Source of the DNA: Pegea sp. RAD2-039
Taxonomy: Eukaryota; Chordata; Thaliacea; Salpida; Salpidae
Assembly (NCBI GenBank): GCA_034620365.1
Contig: JAQGEQ010000071.1
Span: 4,340,001-4,404,000, forward strand
Direction: 5' to 3'
Length of the DNA stretch: 64,000 bases
Shown here: positions 14,656 to 25,211 of the stretch, piece after piece
How positions within the stretch are numbered: position 1 is the first letter of the stretch
Layout: the number at the start of each line of letters is the position of its first letter
Position numbers and translations under genes: made by a program
Notes under the pieces: model-generated
Seen by the model: the letters and a program-made list of their open reading frames with translations, nothing else
Told to the model about the DNA's origin: nothing
Databases searched by the model: none

Positions 14656-14884
14656 TTATTTAATAAATATATTTATTTATTTATTTATTTCAATAAATGC
14701 GAAGGAGGGTACCTGAAAAGAGCACCTCTCGCTAACACACATTCTCACAAATAACATCTATTTAGCCAAAAATAAAGAAAGTAAAGTAGATGTAACACAT
14801 GGTATTTCGATATCACTCAAAGCATATAACAGTGAACAATTACATGGAATCTTAATAATATAAGAAAGAGAAAAAAAAACACAG

Positions 14885-16530
14885 TTTAGAAATGACAATG
14901 TTGGAAATATTATAACGGTTCAACTTCTGCTTGAACAATACGAGTGACTTCGACATGGCAATGTCTGATGGCAGCTGATTCCATGTATTAATTGTACGAT
15001 ATGAGAAAAAATTTGCTCTGACCAATGTACTAGGTGATATAGGCTTATTAAGGTGTAATGTGTGTCGTCTGAGCTGATATAATTTGAGGGAAGGACTAAT
15101 AGAAAAAAATCATCAAACTAAATGTCAATTAAACTGTGGATAATTTTAAAAATAAGAATTAAGTCGTATTTAATCCGTCGAATTTCCAAAGTATCTAAAT
15201 TGAAGAGACTGAGACGATGTTTATAAATATCATATTTAATATTAAGTTTCCTACATACTAATCTTGTAAATGTGGCCTAAACAGATTCGATTTTTTTGAT
15301 ATGACTAACTTGATATGGCATCTGTGCACTGACATTGTATTCAAGAATCGGACGTACGTACATTTTGAAAAGATTGATAAAAAAGCATTGATCCTTAGAA
15401 TTAAAAGTCTTTATAATAAGCAAGACAAGGTTGATTGATTTTCCAAAGATTTTGGGAACATAATTGTGCCATTTAAAGTCAGATGTTAGAGTAATGCCAA
15501 AGTCTAGGACCGAAGATACTCGTTGAACAATAAATCTATTGATGGAATATTGGTTCAAGGAATTTGCAGCTGGTTTACGAGAAAAAGTTATAAATATAGA
15601 CTTTGTGGGCTGGATTCTGAGCTGCCATTTCGCAGACCAGTCTTCTACAGTGTCTAGTACAGTTTGAAGTTTTGAAGAATTACAAGATAATAGCTTGATA
15701 TCATCTGCATACACAAACACTCTGACATCATCTACTGCTACTAGTCTCTTGATGAGGTCTTCGATGAAAATTAAAAAGAGAAGGGGATCCAGAACAGAAC
15801 CCTGAGGAACACCACTAGTGATTTGACTAGAAGTAGATAAAGATCTTTCTACAGGAGTTTGTTTGGTTCTACCCGATAATTAATCTTCAATCCACTCTAA
15901 GATAAAGCTGTTGATTTTAAAGTTTTTCAATACAGTAACGAGCTTAGTGTGTTGGACAGAATCAAACGCTTTAGCAAAATCGAGATGTATGATGTCACAG
16001 GGAGTGTTACTTTCATAATGGGCTGTAAGCTCATTAAGAAGAGTGAGATGTTGAGTCAGGGAAGATCTCCGTTTCACAAAGCCATGTTGGACATCAGATA
16101 TTAGATGGTGCTCCATCAAATGACTGGTCATATGATTGTGAATGATATGCTCTTGAGTTCTGCAGATAATTGAAGTCAGCGAAACTGGTCTGTAGTTAAG
16201 TGCAGTGTTACTGGCACCCTTTTTATGAATTGGAGTAATAATAGCTTTCTTCCAAATTTGTGGAATTCTTCCTCGCCTCAGAGTCATGTAAAAGAAAAGC
16301 GACAAAGGTAGTGATAAAGATCAAGTAGTTTTTCTTAAAAACAAAGCAGGCATCTGATCTGGGGTGTTGGAAACTGATGATTTTAAAGAAGAAATAGCCT
16401 TGCATACCATATTGACCGTTATGTCAAAATCTACCATCTCAGAGACATTAGTAAGAATGTCGGACCAGGAGAGAGAAGGAGTATTGCTATCATCGGTTAT
16501 AAAAACGCTATTAAATTGATTGTTTAGCAA
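14885..16530 (-). pseudogene. element C reverse transcriptase remnant
   Basis: RT motifs appear in order: R-P-V-S-L-T near 16190, Q-H-G-F-V-K near 16085, D-F-A-K-A-F-D-S near 15975, S-G-V-P-Q-G-S-V-L-G-P near 15810 (partly off frame) and Y-A-D-D-I-K-L near 15710. The C-terminal tail holds an N-x-W-N-Q-L-P-S-D motif near 14975. The fingers-and-palm order matches the CR1/Rex clade. Frameshifts near 16305, 15880-15720 and 15277 break the gene. Element B and the partial element at the right edge share this tail closely. Confidence 0.82.
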
Positions 16531-17020
16531 CTCAGCTTTATTTTATGGTTCCATCACAAGCTGGTTGCTGTTATCACTTAGGGGAGGTATTTGAGATCTC
16601 GCCTTAAGCTTGCAATTTATGAAACCAAAAAACGTTTTCTTGCAAGGTGAAGATAAAACTGCACTTTTTCTTCCTAAATAGAAATTAGAAAAAGATTTCT
16701 TGTAAACTATAAAAAGATCTTTGTATAGAGATTTGATGAAAGAGTCTGTTTTAGTTTGTTTGTATCAGAGGTTTATTAAATGTTGTAAATTCTTTAAATT
16801 TTTGGGCAAATGTGGTTTTTTTGTTGGTTCTATAAAAAGGTATGAATTTTTTGATTGACTTTTTAACGATGTTAGTAAACCTTGAGTAAATAGCATTGAT
16901 GTCTTCGGAAGAGTTGAAAACAGAAATCCAGTCAACATCTGATGGAAACTTGTTAATGCCATTATAATTTCCACAATAAAAATTCCTTTTGCTTGAAGTT
17001 TTAACGTCCATGAAAAAAGT

Positions 17021-17899
17021 TTAATGGAGCTTGAATTCAATCATATTGTGATCGCATGTCAGAGCAAAAGGTTCTTTTTGATCAACGTAGATAATATTCT
17101 CGGGTTTTGATGTGATAAGAAGATCCAAAGTATTACCACTAACTTTGGTCGGAAAAGTAACCATCTGAGATAGATTATTGGCATCGAGGAAGCTTACAAA
17201 GGCATGACTTAGAAAGGGTGAATTAGTATTATCGCTATCCAAGTTAAACGATTTTCCACTAAATGCCAAATCAGGTTATTCCAATCAACTTTACCAAAAT
17301 TAAAATCCCCCAAAATATATAACTCAGGACACACAACATTCTTCAGAGCCTTCAATAAGGCCTTAACAGTGACATCATCATTAGTTTTAGAGGGTGGTAG
17401 GTAGGTACATATAAAACGAGAAAATTTGGACTTTGAATAATGAAAATCAAAGGCGATAATCTCAAACCCTGGACAATTAATGGGATCGATCTGAGCTCTA
17501 GAGATCTTGGGTGCAAGCGATATTTTGTAAATTACGCAAGCACCGCCACCTCTATCATACAGTCTATCTCAACGCAAAACACAAAAAAGATTACCGTCAA
17601 CCAGAAAAGAATCAGGATAAAACGGTTTCAACCAAGTTTCAGTAATAGAAGCAAATGTGAAATCTTGGGAATGCAAAAGAGCTTTCAATTGGAAAATCTT
17701 GTTAATAATCGACCGTGTGTTGAAGAACATACTTAATGTGATATAAGAATTGTCTTTTTGACGCTTGTGAAATTTGATGATGGGCTTCTGTAAATTGATA
17801 TCTTGGGTATTAACAATTGTGCCCGGAGAGAGTTTGAAAAAAGAAGATGTGGGTCCAGTGATTATTTGCCACTTCCGTTTTTTGAAAAAAACCTTGACA
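17021..17899 (-). pseudogene. element C endonuclease domain remnant
   Basis: The EEP-type endonuclease of non-LTR elements nicks target DNA to prime reverse transcription. Visible landmarks are an N-T-R-S-I-x-N-K strand, an I-T-E-T-W-L motif (metal-binding Glu) near 17620, a G-N-T-L-D-L-L-I-T block near 17125 and a final C-D-H-N motif (catalytic His) near 17050. These are in the order expected for CR1/L2/jockey endonucleases. The frame breaks between about 17290 and 17569, so the domain is not intact. Confidence 0.7.
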
Positions 17900-18848
17900 A
17901 TTCTCAAGGCCCATGGTGGACCTTGAACTTTGTATTTAAAATCAGTTGGTTGTTCCTTCTGATTTCGGTTATATGCTTCTTTTAGAAGACGCTTATTTTC
18001 TAAGCGATCATCTTCACACATATCATGTGCTACTCTAATGCACTCGATTTTTTCTCAAGCTTTAGCTTATACAGCTTGACAAGAAACTTGCGTTTGTTCC
18101 AATTTTCCTGAAAGGATACTTTCAACGGTCCTTGATGATCTTAGCTTTTCGCTCCAAGTCTGGTCATTGATATCTTTGGAACGTCCACAAAATCAAGGCT
18201 TTGAGAGCACGTTTGATTAAAAAACTCACCGTCATCATCTTTATCAGTCTCAGAGACATTAAAGATGATGACATTGTTTTCTCTGTCCTCACGGTCTACA
18301 GTGAGTTTTTTGTGCGTGTCGGTGACCTTCTTGGCAAGAAGCTGCACCATGTTAGCATTTTTGTCAGAACTGGGATCACCGACCACCGAGGCCCATGTGA
18401 CTTGTTTCTTTTTAGAGGCATTCAGTTCGTCCATTGATTTGGACAAACTAGATACCTTCTCGTCAATCTTGGCAACATCTTTGGCAATTTCCGATTTAAG
18501 TTTTACTAATTCAGCAGATACAGATTTGCTGATGTGGGATAATAGGTTTTCATCAGAATTGGTTGAGGAAGCTGCTGTGTCCATGGTTCTACATTTAGTG
18601 CAAAACCATTTAAATCCCATTTGCTTCATCTGGTTTTTATCAAACATATCATAAATTTTCTTGCTCACATCACTACAGGTGAGATGAAAGCAGGAGAGAC
18701 ATTTAAAGCATTCAATTGCGGGATCTTCACCAGAGCAAATTTTATTGCAGGATTAGCAATTGCAATCTTGCTTTGATGAAGTTGGTTTTTCAGGATTTTT
18801 CTTTACATTAGACCGTAAGGTCTTGCCACTTTTATGTGAATCCACCAT
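17900..18848 (-). pseudogene. element C ORF1: Cys-rich finger, coiled coil, nucleic-acid-binding region
   Basis: The frame opens with ATG at 18848. It carries a Cys/His cluster (C-x2-C, then C-x2-C-x4-H-x2-C between about 18750 and 18670) that resembles a PHD or RING-like finger. A heptad-rich segment follows (S-x2-L-x3-M and related), then a stretch near 18270 (V-I-I-F-N-V) that looks like an RNP-type strand. One TAA interrupts the finger, at Cys-stop-Ser-Cys. A second stop at 18141 is followed by further codons leading toward the endonuclease. ORF1 proteins of this class bind element RNA and act in the particle that reinserts it. The assignment rests on position and motif shape, not on alignment. 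Confidence 0.55.
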
Positions 18849-18941
18849 AGTTTGTATAAAAGATTTTTACTGTCACCAATCACAGTATATATATACTATA
18901 CAAATCACTTCCTATAAATAACTATATCACAACTTATAAGC

Positions 18942-18992
18942 ACTTATTCAAATAGAATATAACCTATAACCTGAAACTTATTCAAATAGAAT
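18942..18992. repeat. 17-bp direct repeat beside the element C 5' end
   Basis: ACTTATTCAAATAGAAT occurs at 18942-18958 and again at 18976-18992 with 17 bases between. It lies just beyond the 5' end of element C on its strand. I found no copy at the 3' end of C, so it does not look like a target-site duplication. It may be a small tandem duplication. Confidence 0.7.
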
Positions 18993-20870
18993 CCATGTGT
19001 TACATATTTTGTTTTCTATATTTTGCTTTTAATCAATTTTTTTCTCACTTTGGGCTTATTCTTATATGAAAAGGCGACGAGATAGACATCAGCGGTAATA
19101 TAAATTATTTAAAAAAATGAATTTAAAATATGCTAGGCAACTGTTTTTAATCTTTCAAACAGTGGCTGAAGCCTCTACTCTAGATAACTTAGCTCTAGAT
19201 AACAAACGTAAGTTAAATACTCAGCATAGATTTAAGTTTATCACGTAACACAACCGTTCTTAAGCTTTAGATGCGTTGTAAGCAACAGAATTACAGTTCG
19301 CAAGTTTTAGAACCTTTTCAAATTTATTAGGAAATATTTATGAACTATTATAATAAAGTTTAATCTCATTCTAATAATGAAAAATATTATTATGGAGTTA
19401 AATGTTTTCCTTTATTTTTTATATTAATTAAGGAGCTAAAATAGATATAAAAGAACTGGATACTTAATATACATCATTAAATCTAAAGATCTATAATCAA
19501 AATTTCAAAAAAAAAAAAATTTCAAAAGGTTCAAAAAAGATCTTATTAAAGCTACTTGGAAAGATTTAGAAACCATTCTCATTAAACCATTAATTTTTAG
19601 ATTTTAGCTTACTTTTTGTATAAAACAAAAATAACAAAACCTTACTTTAGACGGTAAAATATGTAAAAATAATTAATTTCGTTTTCCATTAATTTGTAAT
19701 AAATCATTTTGAAAGCCTATAAAGTCATGAATAAGTTATAGAACACTAAGATAAACTAAATTCTATAGAATTTTGCTCCCATAAAATATATTCATTTGAA
19801 GTAAACTTATAATTTACTAAATCAACTACTGATGATATTTACAAAATGTTTTATAAAATTACAATTTTATAAAGTTGAATAGCGAACTTAAAACTTGAGT
19901 TAAAACTCACGTTGAACTTTTATGCTAGTGAAGTTGATTAATATTAAATTATTTAAATTAAATTAGATGAATTATATAAATTAATATATTTAACAGTGAT
20001 TGCAAAAATATAAACTTTAATTTAAAATCTAAAATATCTGTTATAAAATCTGATGAATATAAGTTGAGAAATTTATATTTTTTGTATTTTGTTAAAAGAA
20101 TTTATTTTTTTTACTGCTGATGTAAATATAGATTTTATTAATTATATAAAATCTAAATTATTTATTTTGTTAAATCCATTTAAGTATTTTTAATTTATTT
20201 TTTCACTTATCAATTTTTTAATAGATTTTATAAACTTATTCTAACTTTTTTATATTTTATAATAAATAAATAATTTCAACTTGTTTTATGAATTATTGTT
20301 ATTTTTAACAAAAGTAATATTTCAATGAAATCTTTTAAACTCAAACTTAGTTAAACTTAATTTAATAATCTGAAATATATATTAATATATTATCTGAAAT
20401 CTTTATATTTATTATTTATTTATTGAATAAATATGATTAAATTTTGATGAAAACAAAATATTTTGTTTTTGGAATTCTAATTAAAAACTACAAAATAGAT
20501 TGAAAATAACATAAATAAAACCATGAATTTCTATAAAGTATAAATCTATAAATTTTTAATTATTTTTAAAGTCATTGTTGTCGTCTTTGTAATTTCAGAT
20601 ATCATCTTTCTTCTAGAATTATTTCTTTAACTTCTAAGTTCTCTCATAGATATTTTCATTATTAATTTACTTAAGATGCAAATAAGATAAAAACCTTTCT
20701 CTTTTTTGAACTGAAGTTCGAATTGAGGTTATATGAGATTTATAAATTTGTACAAAATTTGTAAATCAAAGATTTTGCAAATATTCAAATTTCTTTTATT
20801 CATGAAAAAAAATTCTCAAAATTATACAGGAAGATTTTTGTTTTTTTCGATTTAAATTGTAACAAATAAG
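18993..20870. other. AT-rich spacer upstream of DDX31
   Basis: Very AT-rich, with no convincing frame or RNA. It should contain the DDX31 promoter, but no TATA or other element stands out from the A/T background. An acceptor-like ATACAG lies at 20824-20829, about 40 bases before the DDX31 ATG. Confidence 0.5.
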
Positions 20871-23227
20871 ATGTCTGACTTGATGATCAATATTCAAGTC
20901 CCAGAGATTGAGTCAATGAGCTTGAGGAAGTTAAAAAGATCAATTTTCAAAGAAAAAAAACCATTTGTTTCAAAAAATCGAAAAAAACGAATTTACAAAA
21001 GACAGAAAATCAAAAAGATGAATCAGAAACAGAAAACTGCAAATAAGAGCAGTGACGTCATTATTAAAAGTGATGACGTCACCGAATCAGCTACAAACGT
21101 CACAAAGAAACAACCAGTTACTGAAACCATCAAACCAGCTGTTGATGACGTCACAAAGAGTAAACAAACTCTTGTCATAGAAAAGTCGGAAAAAGTGATG
21201 ACGTCACACAAAAATGATGACGTCATAAAAAAGGTTAAAGGTAAAAACACGAAGAAGGCCATTTTCAAAAACAATAAGAAGACTTCGATTTGGGTGGGAA
21301 ATCCGGAAATTCCCATCATCAAAGCTGAAACGCGAAGTGATGACGTCACTAAGCAACCTGAAGTGACAGATGTGTCGTCACGCTTCGCTGACTTCAGCAA
21401 CATCAACGAAAATTTGCGCGATTACGTCATCAACAAGTTGGGTTTTGAAACGATGACGTCAGTTCAGGCGCTCGCGTTCCCTCATCTTTTAAACAGTCAG
21501 AAAGATGTTTTGATCCGTTCTCCAACCGGAAGTGGAAAGACTCTCGCTTATGCTCTCGCTCTTCTTCAAAATCTTCAACAAATAAGTCCTCAAGTGACTC
21601 GCCACACGGGGGCGCTCGCACTAGTGTTGGTTCCGACGCGCGAGCTCGCGATTCAAACTTTCCAGATCTTCCGGAAGTTATGTGACGCAGTGGTTCGAAT
21701 TGTTCCTACTTGTTTGATTGGTGGTCAGAAGCGCAAGTCAGAAAAATCGCGTTTAAGACGCGGTGTTAACGTCATAGTGACGACACCTGGCCGTTTTCTG
21801 GACCACATCGAGAACACCACGTGCCTCAAACTGGACCAAATCAAATGGTTGGTCCTCGATGAAGCTGACCGACTTCTCGATGCCGGTTTTCAAGCTTCTA
21901 TCCTCCGAATCACTTCACAACTGAATAAACGCGCTGATGACGTCATCAGGACGATTCTTCTATCAGCCACTCTCACTAAAGGAGTCGAGAAGTTGATTGA
22001 GTTGAACCTTCGTGATCCCATCCGTGTTGACGTCATCACTTCCGCTGTTTCCATGCCAACCATCGATTCATCAACTGGTCTAATTGTTGATCAAATCTCG
22101 TTTCCATCGCAACTACATCAATACGTTGTCATGGTTCCCACCAAGCTACGACTTCTCACTCTCATCTCATTCGTCAAAAGTCACTGCGTCATCGCTTCAT
22201 CGAAGCATCGCGTCATCGTCTTTCTCTCATGTCGCGATTCCGTCGCGTTTCATCATCGACTATTTGTTGACGTCATCAAGCCGCTCATCAAATGTGATGA
22301 CGTCACCATACTGCCACTTCACGGCGGTATGGATCAAAACCAGCGAAACGGAACGATCACGTCATTCACCAACGCCACCGGTTCCGCTCTGTTGCTTTGT
22401 ACAGACGTCGCGGCGCGCGGTCTCGATTTGCCGCAAGTTGATTGGGTCATCCAATACACCTCCCCCGGAAATCCGGTCGATTATATTCATCGCGTAGGTA
22501 GAACAGCGCGTGCTGGTCTAAAAGGTGACGTCATCATCGCTGTTGTGACGTCATCACTCGACTAAATTACGCGTTTCTACGAAGGAAGCGCGCTGTTGTT
22601 CCTGACACCCGCCGAGAAGGATTACGTCACGATCTTGAACGGATTCAAAATTGAAGTTGAAGAAATGAAAAGTGAAGAAATGATGAAAGATCTTGTTGAG
22701 AACGCGCGCGCTTCTAATCATCTTCTCAGGTGTGTGTATGACGTCATCAGCTGAGTATGTGACGTCATCAGTTTGTTTGCAGAATTCAATTGGGCAAGGA
22801 GCGCGCGGCTGAAATCCATCGCGCTATGGAAGAGCAAGTGAAGAGCAACCGGAAGCTGCTGGAGTTGTCCACTTCCGCTTTTCTTTCATTCGTCAAATCT
22901 TACGCGACGTTTCCGGTTTCCTTGAAAAAGATCTTTCATGTCAAAAATCTGCATCTAGGACACGTTGCTAAGAGCTTCGTGCTGCAGGTAGGTTGCTAGG
23001 CAACATTGTGGTTGTCATGACAACGATATCGTGAATAGGAGGCGCCTACTGCGATGGTATCGAACTTGAAAAGGTGTTTGGGAGAAACGCAAGTGAAATC
23101 ACTGAAGCGGAACATGATAAAGATGAAGAAGCAAAGTGAAGAGCCAATCAAGAAGAAGAGAAGACATCATCTTGCATCCAAATTTGATCTTTCATCTGAA
23201 TTTAGCAGTGGTATTAAATGGAAGTGA
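20871..23227 (+). CDS. DDX31: DEAD-box RNA helicase, DDX31/Dbp7 type
   Basis: Exons 20871-22524, 22585-22729, 22783-22987 and 23039-23227 join in phase to 730 codons. DDX31/Dbp7 is an ATP-dependent RNA helicase of the nucleolus needed for large-subunit assembly. A Lys-rich N-terminal tail (about residues 1-165) leads into the core: Walker A P-T-G-S-G-K-T at 218-224, P-T-R-E-L-A, T-P-G-R, D-E-A-D at 330-333, S-A-T at 365 and H-R-V-G-R-T-A-R from 540. G-G-Q-K-R-K-S-E-K between motifs Ia and Ib is typical of DDX31. The basic C-terminal tail holds the family block L-G-H-V-A-K-S-F. Introns are 51-60 bases, and two of them carry two TGACGTCA copies each. The N-tail repeats D-D-V-T because the octamer is translated there. 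It converges on STK33, with an AATAAA at 23247. Confidence 0.93.
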
Positions 23228-23246
23228 CGTCACCCGCTTTCGCTCT

Positions 23247-23305
23247 AATAAATATATTTTGACGTCATCGACATAAAACGCGATTTTTCGGCAACTTTGT
23301 TTATT
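23247..23305. terminator. facing poly(A) signals of DDX31 (+) and STK33 (-)
   Basis: AATAAA on the plus strand at 23247-23252 lies 20 bases after the DDX31 stop. The complement of TTTATT at 23300-23305 gives AATAAA on the minus strand, about 180 bases after the STK33 stop. The two genes therefore share a 258-bp 3' spacer and their 3' ends probably overlap. Confidence 0.6.
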
Positions 23306-23485
23306 GGCAAATTTCCAGTCGCCGCTAGCCGGCGCTGTTGAGTAAACACAAATCAACGAACATCACAATTTGAGTTTATCTGAAATGGCCGTGAACCTAA
23401 AAGCACTACGAAGAAAAAGAAAGAAGAAAAAAGTACGAATGGTCGGCGTGACGTCATAAATACTCTAACGCGTCACCACATGACG

Positions 23486-25211
23486 TCACTTCTTCGGCGG
23501 CGTTTTGCTCTTCTTGCTCAGTGACGTCATTGCCGCGTTGAGTGACGTCAGATGTTGCTGCGGGCTTGTCATCCGCTCACGTGATGTTTTGGAACTTTGC
23601 GTCACCGGAACCAGCGTGTTCGGTGACTTTGCATGCATCCGGTTCCTGCTAGTCCCTTCCTGTGGTTTGGGAGTTTTTCGCGATGACGTCACCTGAAGCG
23701 ACTGTAAAGATGATTTTGTTGAAAGTGGAGTGGGAAGAGAGATCAAGAAACCCGTTTGTGACGTGGTGGTTGCTGTTTCGATGACGATGCTTCTTCTTTC
23801 GTTGTTCTTGTTTCACTCTGATGACGTCATCGATTAGACTGACATCTAGTGGTGACTTTTTCAACTTACTGTTTCTTTTTTTGGCTCATCTTCTCTGTTA
23901 GAGTTCTCTTCTTCATCGGAGGAGATCTGGCTGTCTAATGAGGGTCTTCTGGTGTTAAAATCCTTCATCAAAGTCAACACATTCGGAGTTGCTTTGATAT
24001 CATTGTGTCCCAAGATCCAGGGATGATTAGAAGCTTCAGAAGCTGTTAATCTATAAGCAGGATCAACAACCAGCAAGTTGCTGATAAAATCCTTTGCTGT
24101 GGATGTCAGAAAGTCAGTTGTCATGTCAACTGGTCACCAATTACCGACCTGCTGATGAAATGTTGGTCCATTTGACAGATGAGAAGTCCACTGACCCCTT
24201 TTTGATGATTTCGTACAACTTCTCTTCCTTGTCAGCGACAAATGGGAAGTTTTTGGTGAGAAGAGCAAACACTATCACTCCTGTGCTCCAAATATCACAT
24301 TGTTGAGTGTAATCGTGGTTTTGAATGACCTCTGGTGCCATATACACCGGTGTCCCACAAGTAGTTTGTAACATGGCATCTCTACCAAGACCTTTGACCA
24401 CTGATAAACCAAAATCTGTCAGCTGAAACTTAGAAGATCAGATGAAGAGTAAAAGAGTTGATCTATAGATTACTTTGATATCAAACAGAGGGTTTTCGAC
24501 ATCACCAGATTCTTTAGCTACTAAAATGTTGTCTAATTTTAAATCACGATGAACAATTCCTGTAATTAAATGTCATCAAAATTTATTAAGATCAAAAATA
24601 GATTGACCATTTCGATGTAAATAGACGATGGCATTGATGAGACATTTTGTGATGTGGCGGGTAGTTGTTTCAGTAAAAGGACCTCTGTTTTCAAGCAAAG
24701 ATTTTAATTCACCAAATTTACATAAATCCATCACCAAATACATATTCTGCATTTTGCTTCAGATTAATATAAGATGAAATTTTAGGGAATTAAAACCTTT
24801 GGCGTTTCAATAACTTCATTTAGTTGAATAATATTTGGATGAAAAACCCTTCTTAAAATTCCAACTTCACGTTCAAGTAACAAAATTGTTGTTTTTCCAG
24901 TCTGAAAATGAAACTCATAAAAAAGTCCGCTCTTAAAAATTCCATTTTAGCTTTCACTTTTTCTTTGTTTATTCGTTTAACTGCCCATGTTTTACCAGTA
25001 GATTTATGAGTGGCTGCAATAACTGTTCCAAAACTTCCTTCACCCAACTTTTCTCCAAACCTGTTGACATTTTATTGAAAATATCTTGAAAAGTATGAAA
25101 AGAAACAAACAAATAAATTTCTTCAACCACCGAACAATCATCAACTCTTCTGTGAGGTGGTTTTTCATGATGTTCAATTGTAGGTAGATTAGATTGACGC
25201 CGATTAGACAT
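23486..25211 (-). CDS. STK33: serine/threonine kinase 33 (CAMK group)
   Basis: Nine exons join in phase to 438 codons: 25211-25111, 25060-24958, 24901-24797, 24746-24608, 24559-24474, 24422-24149, 24096-23870, 23817-23752 and 23701-23486. The kinase domain shows the glycine loop G-E-G-S-F-G (40-45), A-V-K (Lys62), H-R-D-L-K-L-D-N (catalytic Asp155), D-F-G (181-183) and M-A-P-E. Activation-loop text [12 protein letters not shown] and C-D-I-W-S match STK33 closely, as does the short insert before DFG. An acidic S-S-D-E-E-E block after the domain is also like STK33. The last two exons are Ser/Thr/Lys-rich and rest on splice logic only. An acceptor TTTTACAG ends 10 bases before the ATG, so the start exon may be trans-spliced or preceded by a 5' UTR intron. 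Confidence 0.9.

Larger units (their letters stand above)
14660..18868 (-). mobile_element. near-full-length CR1-like non-LTR retrotransposon (element C)
   Basis: The most complete copy in the window, on the minus strand. From 5' to 3' it has an ORF1-type region (about 18848-17900), an apurinic-type endonuclease region (about 17800-17021), an RT (about 16530-15277) and a C-terminal tail to about 14885. A 3' UTR follows, with a conserved end at 14697-14750. On the minus strand the 3' end runs into AAAT-type tandem repeats (14660-14697), as CR1 and L2 clade elements often do instead of a poly(A) tail. Stops and frameshifts interrupt all domains. The same 3' end recurs at 55648 and 63209. The 5' boundary is inferred from the first ATG and is approximate. 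Confidence 0.85.

Noticed and set aside
17440-18654. Plus-strand frames of 60-129 codons
   Set aside because: They are antisense shadows of the endonuclease and ORF1 of retroelement C.
18942-18992. Target-site duplication of element C
   Set aside because: Both copies are on the same side of the element and none was found at the 3' end.
22084-22497. 137-codon plus-strand frame
   Set aside because: It is out of frame inside the DDX31 helicase core, whose motifs are in another frame.
23385-23459. Ribosomal protein eL41
   Set aside because: The length (24 codons) and basic content are similar, but the residue pattern of eL41 is not present.
23743-23817. Earlier STK33 stop by reading through the CGG-GTTTCTTGA junction
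   Set aside because: Reading on gives a stop after 24 codons of exon 8, but a 50-base GT-AG intron there opens 71 further codons in phase. I prefer the spliced form, while noting that intron retention would give the short tail.
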